From an uncultured Bellilinea sp. (lineage in GTDB: Bacteria; Chloroflexota; Anaerolineae; Anaerolineales; Anaerolineaceae): a stretch of DNA of 64,000 nt. Of the stretch, positions 17,537 through 27,500 are shown in pieces (the first letter of the stretch is position 1; every line of letters begins with the position of its first letter). The notes under the pieces were generated by a model. It did no database searches, was not told where the DNA came from, and worked only from the letters and a program-made list of their open reading frames with translations. The position numbers and the translations under genes are program-made. Location: positions 62,001-126,000 of the forward strand of contig CALHYE010000002.1 in the NCBI GenBank assembly GCA_938040735.1, given 5' to 3'.

Positions 17537-18904
17537 CTATGCGTTTTCCCGCCCGTACAAATCCAAAATGCGGGCAATATGTTGAGCGCCCTTCAAATAT
17601 AAATCCAGCCGGATATTTTCATTTGGAGCATGTGCCTGCGAGCCGGGGTAGCCGATCCCGGCAGTGACAATTGGCAAGTGCAGGGTTTCCAAGAAAAGGT
17701 GGTTTGGGCCTGAACCGCCGCTCATCGGGATCATCTGCATCGGTTGTCCGTAAACTTCGGCAGCCGATTCGACCACTAATTTGACAAAGGGATGATCCGG
17801 ATCGGTACGCGCGGGTGCCTCACCGCCAAGGTAGGTGATTTGAACATCTTGAAAGCCCTGATTATCCAGGTGCTGGCGTAATTGCCCCAGCACCTCCTCG
17901 GGAGTCTGATCCGGCACCAGTCGAAAATCTACCTTTGCGCTGGCGCGGGCGGGCAAAACGGTTTTTGAGCCGCTTCCCTGATAGCCGGAAGTCAATCCGC
18001 AAATCGTGCAGGTTGGCATCATACTCTCGGCAACTCGCAATTCTACCCCGCCGGTCATGCCTTTGAGAAATTCTTTGATCCCATAGCGGCTGCGGTATTC
18101 CTCTGCGGTTTCCGGCATTAATTCAAATAATTCAAGATCGCGTTGGGATGGTGGACGGACCTTATCGTAAAAGCCGGGCAGGTTAATAGTTTCATCCGGA
18201 GATTTGAGGGTACTTAATGCCCAAACCAGCCGCCAGGCGGCATTGGGAAAAATAGAACCGCCCAAACCAGAGTGAACATCCTGATTGGCGGTTTCCACGC
18301 TGAGTTCTACATAACACAATCCGCGCAGCCCCAAATACTGAAGCGGGACGTCGCGGTGATCTACTCCGCCAAATTCCCAAATACAGGCATCAGCGCTTAA
18401 TTCGGCAGCGTGCTTTTGCATAAACGGTTTGAGATGGGGACTGCCAACTTCCTCTTCACCCTCGACGACAAAACGGACATTGCAGGGCAGCTCTCCCTGT
18501 TCGGCAAGCAAAGCATCTATGGCAAACAACCGGCTGACAAAGTGACCTTTATCATCGCTTACACCCCGCACAAACAACTTTCCATCACGCAGAGTGGGTT
18601 GGAAAGGCGGGGAGTCCCACAATTCGAGCGGTTCCGGCGGCTGGACATCGTAATGATTGTAAAACAGGATCGTGCGGGGCGATTTTCCCGCTCGAAAGGC
18701 GGTAACAACGGGCGCGCCATCGGTAGGGATGATCTGAGTTTCAAACCCCCGCTTTTTTAGCATCCTTTCCACCATTTGGGCGGTTTCTTCAATACCCCAA
18801 TTTTGGGCGGAAACGCTGGGTTGTTCGCAAAGACGACTTAATTCCGAGATGTTTTGGTCAAGATGTTCTTCCAGATAACGATCTATACGGCTCATTTGGG
18901 TCAC
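17537..18904 (-). CDS. M20 family metallopeptidase (dipeptidase-like)
   Basis: A 455-aa di-zinc peptidase. The metal and catalytic residues are visible in FYNHYDVQPP (His), VRGVSDDKG (bridging Asp), EGEEEVGS (general base Glu and ligand), GIGYPGSQAHAPNE (His ligand) and SGGSGPNHLF (dimerisation domain). Belongs to the ArgE/DapE/CNDP group that cleaves dipeptides. GTG 18904 is chosen because TTGGAGG lies 5 nt upstream; the ORF track begins 12 nt earlier at a TTG that is part of that SD. Cytoplasmic, no signal peptide. Confidence 0.92.
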   Translation of the reverse strand: MTQMSRIDRYLEEHLDQNISELSRLCEQPSVSAQNWGIEETAQMVERMLKKRGFETQIIPTDGAPVVTAFRAGKSPRTILFYNHYDVQPPEPLELWDSPPFQPTLRDGKLFVRGVSDDKGHFVSRLFAIDALLAEQGELPCNVRFVVEGEEEVGSPHLKPFMQKHAAELSADACIWEFGGVDHRDVPLQYLGLRGLCYVELSVETANQDVHSGLGGSIFPNAAWRLVWALSTLKSPDETINLPGFYDKVRPPSQRDLELFELMPETAEEYRSRYGIKEFLKGMTGGVELRVAESMMPTCTICGLTSGYQGSGSKTVLPARASAKVDFRLVPDQTPEEVLGQLRQHLDNQGFQDVQITYLGGEAPARTDPDHPFVKLVVESAAEVYGQPMQMIPMSGGSGPNHLFLETLHLPIVTAGIGYPGSQAHAPNENIRLDLYLKGAQHIARILDLYGRENA

Positions 18905-18931
18905 GGCTGCCTCCAAAAGTATGAGGGAATG

Positions 18932-19471
18932 CTAAAAAGGGAACAAATTGAGTACAAACGATCCGCCGTAAGAGAACAAAAGCATCTTCAATACTTTACC
19001 AATCCATGAGAAGAGCAAAAACTGCCAGAGCGGCATTTTGAGGATACCGGCAGTAATACCAGCAACATCAAAGAGCGGATTAGGCACAAAAGAAAGCACT
19101 AAAATCGTTATCGGTCCGTATTTACGCATCCATAATTCAAAGCGATCACTCCATTGGGTTTTTTCGACAATTCCTTGTCCACTAAAACCGGCCAGATAAC
19201 CCGAAAGCTCCCCCAATGCAGCGCCCGTACCCGCCGCAACAGCCACCCAGAAGGGGTTAAACACTGCCCCCATTGCCGATGTGAACAAAACCCCCGGCAC
19301 GGGCAAAATTAATGTTGCGTTTGCCAGCAAGGAAACCAGAAAAATACCGGGGTAGCCCAGGGCTTCTAATTCGCGGACTTTTTCGCGGTTGAGATAGAGG
19401 AGAACCGTCAAACCCACCACGAAGATCAGGGCAAGGATGCGAGCAATTTTGAGGCGGGTTTGTTTATTCAT
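18932..19471 (-). CDS. VTT-domain (DedA/TVP38-like) membrane protein
   Basis: A 179-aa membrane protein with about five hydrophobic helices. The VTT signature is present: LPVPGVLFTSAMGAVFNPFWVAVAAGTGAALGELSGYLAG, then SFVPNPLFDVAGITAG. The family includes lipid scramblases and UndP/PE transporters. The ATG at 19471 overlaps the udk stop by 8 bp, so translational coupling is likely; the ORF-track start lies deep in udk and is rejected. Confidence 0.85.
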   Translation of the reverse strand: MNKQTRLKIARILALIFVVGLTVLLYLNREKVRELEALGYPGIFLVSLLANATLILPVPGVLFTSAMGAVFNPFWVAVAAGTGAALGELSGYLAGFSGQGIVEKTQWSDRFELWMRKYGPITILVLSFVPNPLFDVAGITAGILKMPLWQFLLFSWIGKVLKMLLFSYGGSFVLNLFPF

Positions 19472-20114
19472 CCGGGCTTTGGTTTTTGTTTTCCAAAAGA
19501 GTTTCAATGCGGGAAATTACCATGTCCAATGCTACCGTGTTAAAGCCACCCTCCGGGATGATTACATCGGCGTAGCGTTTGGACGGTTCGACAAATTCCA
19601 TGTGCATGGGGCGCACCGTGTTGAGATACTGGCGGATGACCGATTCGGTCGTGCGCCCGCGCTCTCGGATATCCCGCTCCAGTCGGCGGATAAGGCGTAG
19701 ATCGGGGTCGGTATCCACGAAAATTTTTACATCAAACAATTCACGGAGGGCCGGTTCGGCAAAAATGAGGATGCCTTCTACCAGAATTACCCGCTGCGGT
19801 TCAATCCGAATGGTTCGGTTAGTGCGGGTGTGGGTCGTGAAATCATAAACCGGCAGTTCAATGGCCTCCCATTCCTTTAACTTCCGGATGTGTTCGATCA
19901 TCAAGGAGGTTTCCAGTGAATTGGGGTGGTCAAAATTGACCAAATCACGCTGCGCTCGCGGGAGGTCTTTCAAATCGCGGTAATAGGCATCATGGGGGAG
20001 GTAAGCAATACGGTGCGAACCAACTCGTTTGAGGATTTCAGTTGCAACAGTCGTCTTTCCGGAACCGGAGCCGCCGGCAATTGCGATCACGAGAGGAGTA
20101 ATCATAGTCTTCAT
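19464..20114 (-). CDS. udk: Uridine kinase
   Basis: A 216-aa P-loop kinase phosphorylating uridine and cytidine in pyrimidine salvage. GGSGSGKTT (about 14-22), HDAYYRDLKDLP, NFDHPNSLE, DFTTHTR and LVEGILIF are the family's nucleoside and phosphate sites, and the lid has RRLERDIRERGRT. A TATAAT ends 8 nt before the ATG and no SD is present, suggesting a leaderless mRNA. Overlaps the VTT gene by 8 bp. Confidence 0.94.
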   Translation of the reverse strand: MKTMITPLVIAIAGGSGSGKTTVATEILKRVGSHRIAYLPHDAYYRDLKDLPRAQRDLVNFDHPNSLETSLMIEHIRKLKEWEAIELPVYDFTTHTRTNRTIRIEPQRVILVEGILIFAEPALRELFDVKIFVDTDPDLRLIRRLERDIRERGRTTESVIRQYLNTVRPMHMEFVEPSKRYADVIIPEGGFNTVALDMVISRIETLLENKNQSPDE

Positions 20115-20122
20115 CAGTCAAA

Positions 20123-20128
20123 ATTATA
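20123..20128 (-). promoter_or_regulatory. -10 box of udk
   Basis: TATAAT on the minus strand, 8 nt from the udk ATG. The -35 is unclear (TGACTC about 19-20 bp upstream). Confidence 0.55.
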
Positions 20129-20150
20129 GTCGAAATCTCTTGAGGTCGAG

Positions 20151-20645
20151 TCATTCTAAAAGAATAAAACGAATTTGCCGGGTTTGGGTATCCAATATGC
20201 AGAACGATCGTTCTTCTTTTCGCAAACCGCCGATTGCCCCGGGGTTGATCAGGCGGGTACGGCCATGCAGGCTTTCTTCACGGCGGTGGCTGTGGCCAAA
20301 AAATATAAAATCGAACTGCTGGCTCTCCAGTAATTTCTGCAACCTGGAGACATGGTGACCATGGGTGACCGCTACCCGCAAATCGTCTATTTCTCCTTCA
20401 AAAACTGCAGCGGCAAAGGAGTTGGGGTTCATCCTCAGCAAAGTATCGCGGATTTCGCCGCTGGCAAAATCGCCGTTACCGTATGCCAAAATGACTTTAT
20501 AGGGAGACAGGAAGGAGACTGTTTCAGCAGTTGTTACATCTCCGCAATGAATAATGGCCTGGATGTCCTCATTCTCGATGATTCGCATTGCCTTTTGCAG
20601 GTTAGCCAGATGGTTATGGGTATCCGACAGGATGGCAATGTTCAT
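20151..20645 (-). CDS. YfcE/MJ0936-type metallophosphoesterase
   Basis: A 164-aa calcineurin-like phosphodiesterase. Metal ligands are in SDTHNH, IHCGD, YGNGD, THGHH and FFGHSHR, in the standard order. ATG 20645 begins MNIAILSDTH; the longer ORF-track reading runs back into the RSH gene and is rejected. It starts 5 bp after the RSH stop, with TGAGGG as SD, so the two are co-transcribed. Substrate not determinable from sequence. Confidence 0.92.
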   Translation of the reverse strand: MNIAILSDTHNHLANLQKAMRIIENEDIQAIIHCGDVTTAETVSFLSPYKVILAYGNGDFASGEIRDTLLRMNPNSFAAAVFEGEIDDLRVAVTHGHHVSRLQKLLESQQFDFIFFGHSHRREESLHGRTRLINPGAIGGLRKEERSFCILDTQTRQIRFILLE

Positions 20646-20650
20646 AACCC

Positions 20651-22507
20651 TCAGGCAACCTCCAGCGAGGCAATTTCGATGTCGGCATTCAGAAAAGCCA
20701 GGCGCAAGGCTTCCCGTTTCGTTGAGGTCAAATTTTTGATGACCAGGCGGATATAAAAACTGCCGTCCGGCTGGGTATCGTTGATGGAACGGAGGATATT
20801 CCCGCCAGCCTGAGATACCAAATGGGCAATGCGGGCCAGCACCCCCGGCCGATTGGCATTTTTGGTACCGGTAATGGAAATGGTCGTCCAATTCAAGTTG
20901 TGTTGAGTAATGCCGGCATTGATGAGCGCATCGGCAAAATCCAATTCACGAATGGCGCCCGATCCAACCGAAGCGTACAAATCTTCCAGACTGGATGCCG
21001 CCAGATTTTCCAATAGAATGACAAATCGAACCGGATCAAGAACCTGTACATCTTCCAAAGAAAGGATGCCCTGATTGACCAAAATCGGTTTGATCAATTG
21101 GCGTCCTTTTTCGGCGCTCTTTTTCAGCGCTTCGGTGACCAACACGGAGCGCAGCAAGCGGGTGGTGGAATTGTTGGCGTAGGCAAGCCATTCTTCGCTG
21201 GGGGGTTGGCGGGTACCATCTGTGATGACTTCCACTACATCTCCCGAATGAACACGGTCAGAGAGACGGACAAGGGCTCCGTTGACCTTGACGGCGCTGA
21301 TTTTATCGAGCAGAAATTCCTGTTGAATGGAGGCCACCGCATCCAGCACAGTAGAACCTTCGGGCAGAAAGCGCGCCCCGCCAGTGGGGGTCAAAATTTC
21401 GACAGGCCGGTAGTGGCTGATATCTTTCCCCTTCTGGATAGCATAAACAACACCCCAGTGATTTTCACCTTCCATGTCGCGAGTTGCAATAGCGACTTCC
21501 ACAGCCCCTAAATCTGGCAGCCAGGCTGTAATTTGTAAAGCGCGGTAACCGTTTTGAGGACAGGCGATATAATCATCGAATCGGTTTTGATCCAGATAGG
21601 GACCTAAAAAGCGGTTGACCCGCGGTAGCAGCTGGTAACAGGCGGCTTCATCATCTTCTTCAATTACCATCCGGAAACTGATGATGTCGTTGACATCCCT
21701 GAAGGAATTCATGGAAGTTTTGCGTGCGCGAGCCATGCGGCGCAGTTTTTGCCAGGATTGCCAGTAACCATTGACAATGATTTCAATCGAGCCGGATATA
21801 CCGGATTTTTCCATAATAGCGCCGAGTTGTTCCATCATCGGATTGATGAAGTTCAGGTCGAGACGCGGATCCGCGTCAATCATGGACTTAACCGTCGCGT
21901 AAGTCTCTGGCTCGGCAAACGGGAAGGCAAGATCTTCAATCCAGCGTCTCCAACGGTAACAGTTCAGGATGCCTGCCAGTTTACCGTAAGCGCGAATCGC
22001 CTCGGTGGCTTTTTGCTGCCGTTTGTGGACAGGCATGTGATGAAGGGTGAGTAGATTGTGGCTTTTGTCAGCCAGTTTAACCAGAAACACGCCGGGGTCG
22101 CCATACTGTGCAATCTTTCGGAGGGTCTCTATTTCCCGGGAACGTCCATCGCGCGGTGCGCTGATTTTGGTAACCCCGTCTACAATATAGGCTATTTCTT
22201 CTCCCAATCGCCCGGGAAAGTGTTGCCTGATCCGTTCCAGGCTTTCTCCCTGATCCTCAACGCTATCATGTAAAAGGGCGGCGATTGTCCAGGCTTCGTT
22301 GGCAACCAGTTTGTCCACAAAGGCGGCTACCCAGGCGCAGTGGGTTTCAAAGTAAGGCTCACCACTCAGGCGTAATTGTCCGGCGTGAAGTTCTTTTCCC
22401 CAGCGGTAGGCTTCGGCGATAGCCGGCGTGCGGGGTATGAATGCGCCTGGGTTAAACTCGTCATCCAACCGAGGGCGGATTTCATGGATGTGCTTAATAT
22501 TGACCAT
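20651..22507 (-). CDS. RelA/SpoT homologue with intact hydrolase and degenerate synthetase domain
   Basis: A 618-aa protein in RSH order: HD hydrolase (HAGQLRLSGEPYFETH, LLHDSVED, VDGVTKIS), synthetase-like domain, TGS (LTPTGGARFLPEGSTVLDAV) and C-terminal ACT. The synthetase half is unusual: the ATP-binding RxKxxxSIxxK motif is replaced by YWQSWQKLRRMARARKTSMN, NGYxSLH reads NGYRALQ, and the EIQIRT segment reads VEVAIATRDME. Hence probably a (p)ppGpp hydrolase with little or no synthetase activity (inference). ATG 22507 gives a natural N-terminus; the ORF track adds 22 residues without an SD. Confidence 0.88.
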   Translation of the reverse strand: MVNIKHIHEIRPRLDDEFNPGAFIPRTPAIAEAYRWGKELHAGQLRLSGEPYFETHCAWVAAFVDKLVANEAWTIAALLHDSVEDQGESLERIRQHFPGRLGEEIAYIVDGVTKISAPRDGRSREIETLRKIAQYGDPGVFLVKLADKSHNLLTLHHMPVHKRQQKATEAIRAYGKLAGILNCYRWRRWIEDLAFPFAEPETYATVKSMIDADPRLDLNFINPMMEQLGAIMEKSGISGSIEIIVNGYWQSWQKLRRMARARKTSMNSFRDVNDIISFRMVIEEDDEAACYQLLPRVNRFLGPYLDQNRFDDYIACPQNGYRALQITAWLPDLGAVEVAIATRDMEGENHWGVVYAIQKGKDISHYRPVEILTPTGGARFLPEGSTVLDAVASIQQEFLLDKISAVKVNGALVRLSDRVHSGDVVEVITDGTRQPPSEEWLAYANNSTTRLLRSVLVTEALKKSAEKGRQLIKPILVNQGILSLEDVQVLDPVRFVILLENLAASSLEDLYASVGSGAIRELDFADALINAGITQHNLNWTTISITGTKNANRPGVLARIAHLVSQAGGNILRSINDTQPDGSFYIRLVIKNLTSTKREALRLAFLNADIEIASLEVA

Positions 22508-22586
22508 TCGATTTCCATTCCATCCGGTAATCATCCATCGTAATTGAAAAGTTATTTTAAACGCAATCCGCAAAAAGTGACTAAAA

Positions 22587-22615
22587 TTGGGGTATTGCTA
22601 AACGATGATTATAAA
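22587..22615 (+). promoter_or_regulatory. Promoter of the duplicated-domain lipoprotein
   Basis: TTGGGG (22587-22592), 17-bp spacer, TATAAA (22610-22615), 25 nt before the ATG with AAGGAGA in between. Confidence 0.55.
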
Positions 22616-22639
22616 CCTGTATCAAGGAGAAGATGTTTG

Positions 22640-23215
22640 ATGAGAAAGTTGATTATTGCTCTACTGGCGTTTGACCTTGTGCTTACCGCCTGTAACGGGC
22701 AAAATTCCACCCCTGAACGGATCAGGATGGAATTACCGGTAGGGGTGGTGGATTCACTCAGCCGGAATATGAAAGTGGAGTCCGATCAGATTGAATTTAA
22801 TACGATAACCGAGTTGGATTATTCAGACACTTGTCTTGGCTTCCCAGCAGTTGATGAACAATGCGCTCAGGTGTTGATTAAGGGCTATCAGGGAATCATC
22901 TCAGTGGACGGCGCTCAGTATGAGTTTCGCAGCGATCAAAGCGGGGAACGCCTGCGAATTGTGCCAATTGCCCTGAAAGCCGCCCAATCGGTTTTAGCGA
23001 ACCGATTAAATGTCAACCCGGAATTTGTGCGCTGGGTTTCCATCGAAAAAGTGGATTGGCCGGACAGCTGCCTGGGTCTGGAGCAGCCGGGTATGAACTG
23101 CAACCTGGTCATTACGCCCGGTTTTCGGATTCTGCTTGAATCGGGGGGAATAATATTTGTGTTTCGCACCGATCTCTCCGGTAAGCAAACGGTTTTGGAA
23201 ATGTTCAGCGATTGA
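22640..23215 (+). CDS. Lipoprotein with two tandem copies of an unknown domain
   Basis: A 191-aa protein beginning MRKLIIALLAFDLVLTACNG; the lipobox LTAC predicts a diacylglyceryl cysteine near residue 18. The rest holds two diverged repeats: DYSDTCLGFPAVDEQCAQVL ... GAQYEFRSDQSG and DWPDSCLGLEQPGMNCNLVI ... GGIIFVFRTDLSG. Each has a conserved W/Y-x-D-[TS]-CLG...C pair of cysteines (likely a disulphide) and ends in an FR[ST]D.SG strand. No named family recognised. ATG 22640 follows AAGGAGA; the ORF track starts 96 nt upstream. Confidence 0.78.
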   Translation: MRKLIIALLAFDLVLTACNGQNSTPERIRMELPVGVVDSLSRNMKVESDQIEFNTITELDYSDTCLGFPAVDEQCAQVLIKGYQGIISVDGAQYEFRSDQSGERLRIVPIALKAAQSVLANRLNVNPEFVRWVSIEKVDWPDSCLGLEQPGMNCNLVITPGFRILLESGGIIFVFRTDLSGKQTVLEMFSD

Positions 23216-23273
23216 TGGTCAGTTTAGTCCGCCCATTTATCACGAAAGCCTCGGGTAAATGGGCGGCGTAATT

Positions 23274-24266
23274 CTAACGAGAGCCATATTGAAAGGGAGT
23301 TCTCTCCTCGTTCCGGTCTGTGGCGGGAGGCGGTTCGGGAGATAACCCGGAAATTTCGTTTCGTAATTCGGGAGTCATTTGAATTTCGAGACATTGAAGA
23401 ATTTGTCTTAACTGGTCGGGGTTGCGCGCACCAATGATGGGCGCGGTCACGGCCGGGTGACTTGCTACCCAGGCAACCGCCAAAGGAGCGGGCTGGTAGC
23501 CATGCAACCTTGCCAGCTCGCTGAAACGCTCTGCCAGAACATACAGCGCCGGATCGCCGTAGCGGGTTTGATACATTTTGTTTTCAACCAACCGGCCGCT
23601 TTCGGGTTTTTTGCTTGCCCCATATTTCCCGGTTAATAACCCGCCGCCCAAAGGGCTGTACGGAATTACAGCCAGGCGTTCAGATTGAGCCATCGGTAGA
23701 ATTTCGACTTCAGCCTGCCTTTTAGCAAGGTTGTACATGGGCTGAATGACTTCAATGGCAGCCCAGCCGTTGTGGCGGGAAACGCCCAGCGCTTTCATAA
23801 TCTGCCAGGCAGCAAAATTACTGGCGGCCGGGTATAAAATTTTTCCCTGCCGAACCAAATCATCGAGTGCGCGCAGGGTTTGTTCTAGATCGGTGAAGTC
23901 GTCAAAGTGGTGGATGAAGTAAATGTCAATCCAATCGGTTTTGAGGCGTCTCAAGGATGCTTCCACCGAGCGCAGGATGTGCCTTCGGGACGCCCCACGA
24001 GCGTTGACATCTTCACCGGTGGGAAAGTAAACTTTGCTGGTGATAACCACCTCATCGCGGTGATTGTGAATTAAATCGCCCAAAATTTCTTCGGACTTGC
24101 CGCCAGCGTAGACATTAGCGCAATCAAAGAAGTTGATTCCTGCATCCCGGCACATTTGATACAGTTGGATAGAGGTGTCGCGGTCGGCGTCACCTCCAAA
24201 GGACATTGTGCCAAAACATAACGAAGAAACCTTCACACCGGTTTTGCCTAAAAATTTGTATTCCAT
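23274..24266 (-). CDS. Aldo/keto reductase
   Basis: A 330-aa TIM-barrel NADPH oxidoreductase. LCFGTMSFGG, the catalytic tetrad positions in FFDCANVYAGGKSEE (Asp, Tyr), ITSKVYFP (Lys) and FIHHFDD (His), and the cofactor site PIIGARNPDQL are present. Belongs to the YajO/PhdG-like branch (AKR 11/12). Physiological substrate unknown. AGGA lies before the ATG. Stands alone between the lipoprotein (convergent) and the large regulator (divergent). The 263-bp gap upstream holds a TTCATTGAATGAA palindrome at about 24379-24391. Confidence 0.92.
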   Translation of the reverse strand: MEYKFLGKTGVKVSSLCFGTMSFGGDADRDTSIQLYQMCRDAGINFFDCANVYAGGKSEEILGDLIHNHRDEVVITSKVYFPTGEDVNARGASRRHILRSVEASLRRLKTDWIDIYFIHHFDDFTDLEQTLRALDDLVRQGKILYPAASNFAAWQIMKALGVSRHNGWAAIEVIQPMYNLAKRQAEVEILPMAQSERLAVIPYSPLGGGLLTGKYGASKKPESGRLVENKMYQTRYGDPALYVLAERFSELARLHGYQPAPLAVAWVASHPAVTAPIIGARNPDQLRQILQCLEIQMTPELRNEISGLSPEPPPATDRNEERTPFQYGSR

Positions 24267-24529
24267 AAGTTGCGTCCTGAGAATGAAATTGGATTCAGTT
24301 GAGATTTTCGAAAAGATGGATCTTCACGCATAATCATACCATCACCGGAATTAATCAATGGTGACGAATGGTGGTATTCATTGAATGAAATTTTTGTTAT
24401 GATAATACCGATTCCGGTAAAAAATTTATAAAAGAGGATAGACTTATCTTAAAAAGGTGCGATCAGGGACGAAGAATCGGGTTTCTTTGACCTTGACTTA
24501 GGGCTTGATTTTTCTTTTTTGGAACCGAC

Positions 24530-27500
24530 ATGGCAGAACTTTCCATACCCATTACACGAACCAAGGTCATTCTCCCGCGCCGCCGGGCGGATCTTCTTAC
24601 CCGGCAACGGCTAATTTCCTATTTGGATGACCTGAGCGAAAACCGATTGGTGATTGTTGCCGCCCCTGCCGGGTATGGAAAGACATCGCTTCTAGTTGAT
24701 TTTGCTCATCAAAATCCCATGCCGGTTTGCTGGTTATCCCTGGATGCCATGGATGCTGAACCGCAGCGGTTTGTCGCCGCTTTTATTGCGGCTCTTCAAT
24801 CGGTTTTTCCCCAATTTGGCAGAAACAGTATTCCGGCGCTGAATGGTATGCCACAGGAACGACTGAATCTGGAAACGCTGGTTTCATTAATTGTCAATGA
24901 TATTTATGAGACCATAGACGAACACTTCATTCTGGTCATTGACGATTATCATCTGGTTGAAAATGTGCAAGAAATTAATTATTTTATAAATCGTTTCTTG
25001 CTTTTAGCCGATGAAAACTGTCATGTGTTCATTTCCTCACGACGGTTGCTTCCGCTGGCGGATATGCCGCTGCTGGTCGCCCGGTCAATGGTCGGCGGCA
25101 TTGGTTTTGAGGAACTGGCATTTCAACCCGAAGAAATCCGAAATTTATACTTGCAAAATTTCGGTATTACGTTATCTGAACAACAAGTGGAAGACCTTTC
25201 CCGCTTGACCGAAGGATGGATTACCGGCTTAATTCTTTCTACTCAAGTAGAAAATGGTCAATTAAGCACCCGCTTTCAGGCAAAAAAAGTATCGGGTGTC
25301 AGCATCTACGATTACCTTGCCCAGCAAGTGTTAGAACAACAAAGAGATGAATTGAAGAAATTTTTATATCGAACCTCACTCTTCGAAGAATTCGATACGC
25401 GGATTTGCGAGGAGGTTTTGGGAAAGGGTTTGAACCTTCATGCAGACTGGCAGTCATTAATGGATGAAGTGCAGCGGAACAATTTGTTTGTCTTGCCGGT
25501 TATCGAAGAAGACCGAATCTGGCTGCGCTATCATCACTTATTTCGCGACTTTCTTCAAAATCGGTTGCTTAAAGAAAACCCGGAAGAAGCTCAAAGGATC
25601 CTTGACCGGCTGTCAGGATATTATCAGGAAGTAGGCGAGTGGGAGCGGGCTTACCATATCTACGAGCGGCTGGGAGATAAAGAAGCCAAAGCACGATTGA
25701 TTGAACGCGCCGGGGCTATTATGGTTTCCAGGGGCAGGATTCTCACGCTGCAATCCTGGCTGGAGGATTTACCTTCCCTGTACATTGAGCGTTCCCCCTT
25801 ACTGCTCTCGCTTCAAGGCGTGGTTCGGGTGATGCTTGGGGATGTTCGCAGCGGAATTGAGTCGTTCAATCTTTCGTTAGGTTTGTGCAAAGAAGATGAA
25901 CCTGCTCTATATGGTCACACATTGATTCGCCGTTCAGGGGCTTATCGGATGCAGGGTGATTACATTCATGCGTTGGAGGATGCCGAAAAAGCTCTGGATG
26001 TATTAACTCAAATACCGGGTGAAAGGCAGTTATTTGCCACTGCTTTACATGCCAAGGGGACGGTCTTGCATTATCTCGGCAAAATCAACGAATCGTTGAC
26101 CTGGCTCATTCGCGCAAGGGATATTTTCTTTGATTTGGGTGATGAGGAATCGGCTGCCAAGGTTGCCATGGAAATTGCGATGGTGTACCGCTATCTTGGA
26201 AACCTGGAGCATGCCGAAAAAATCTATAAAGACGCATTATTCTATTACCAGAGCAGTGGTAATATCATCTGGCAGGCCAATTTACTGAACAATCTCGGTG
26301 TCCTTCATTCGCTGGCGGGATTGTATGAATCTGCCCTCGAAGAACTTGAAAAAGCGATCCAGTATGCCAGACTGGGGGGCTATAGCCGGTTGGAAGCCTA
26401 TGCGCTAACCAGCCTTGGAGATTTGTTCAAGGATGTGGGCGCTTTAAGAGAAGCGGAACAAGCCTACCAAAAAGCCACACCATTAACTCAGCAGATTGAA
26501 GACCAATTTCTCCGCTTTTATTTGACCCTTGCCAAAAGTGATTTACTCTTGATCCGAGAACAAATTCAAGAAGCGGAAAATGGCCTGATTGCTGCGTGGC
26601 AGTCAGCGGCGGATGCAGGCTCTTTATACGAGGAAGCGTTGTGTAAGTGGATTTCGGGGAAAATTGCAATCCTCAAAGAAGATTGGGATACGGCGCGCCG
26701 CAACCTTGAAGAAGCAGAAAATTATTTCTCTCTGGAAAGACATCATGTGGAGGCCATTCGTTGTCGGATGTTGTTGCTGGCGGTGTATGCCCGGTTGAGA
26801 AATGAATCGGAATTAAGAAAATACCTGGAATTATTGTTACCGGTGGCGCAGGATGTCAAGTTTCATCACTTGATTGGCAGCAGCGGAGAACCGCTCGGCA
26901 GAATCTTTCAAGATGAGGTGGGCTTATCAGAAGACATACGCGTCCTATCAGCGCCTTTTCTTAAAGTAATTCGGCAGCATAACCGCCATTTACCCAATGC
27001 CCGAAAACAACTCCGCCAGAAATCACAGGAAGTGCCGGTATCTCCGCCGGAACTGACTATTTTGACGCTGGGCAGAATCCAGATTTCGCTCGGAGATCAC
27101 ATCATTACGGGAATGGAGTGGCGTTCTCAGACGGCTCGCGACTTGATGCTGTTATTGATGCTTCACCCCGAAGGGTTAACTAAAGAACAGGTTGGATTGA
27201 TCTTTTGGCCGGATATCAGTGCGGGGGAGTTGAAGATTCGTTTTAAGAATACCATTTACCGTTTGCGGCACGCCGCCGGGAAGGATGTGGTTGTCTTCGA
27301 GGATGATATTTATTACTTTAACCGCGCGATGGATTATGAGGCGGATTTTGAGACCTTTAACCGCGAAATTCAACTTGCCGGGCTAGCCCGTAAACCAGAG
27401 CAGGAAATCCAGCATTACCGCCGGGCGGTTGAACTCTACAAAGGCGAATTCTTGCCAGAAATCACCGAGGAATGGGTTCTGGTGGAGAGGGAGCGCCTCC

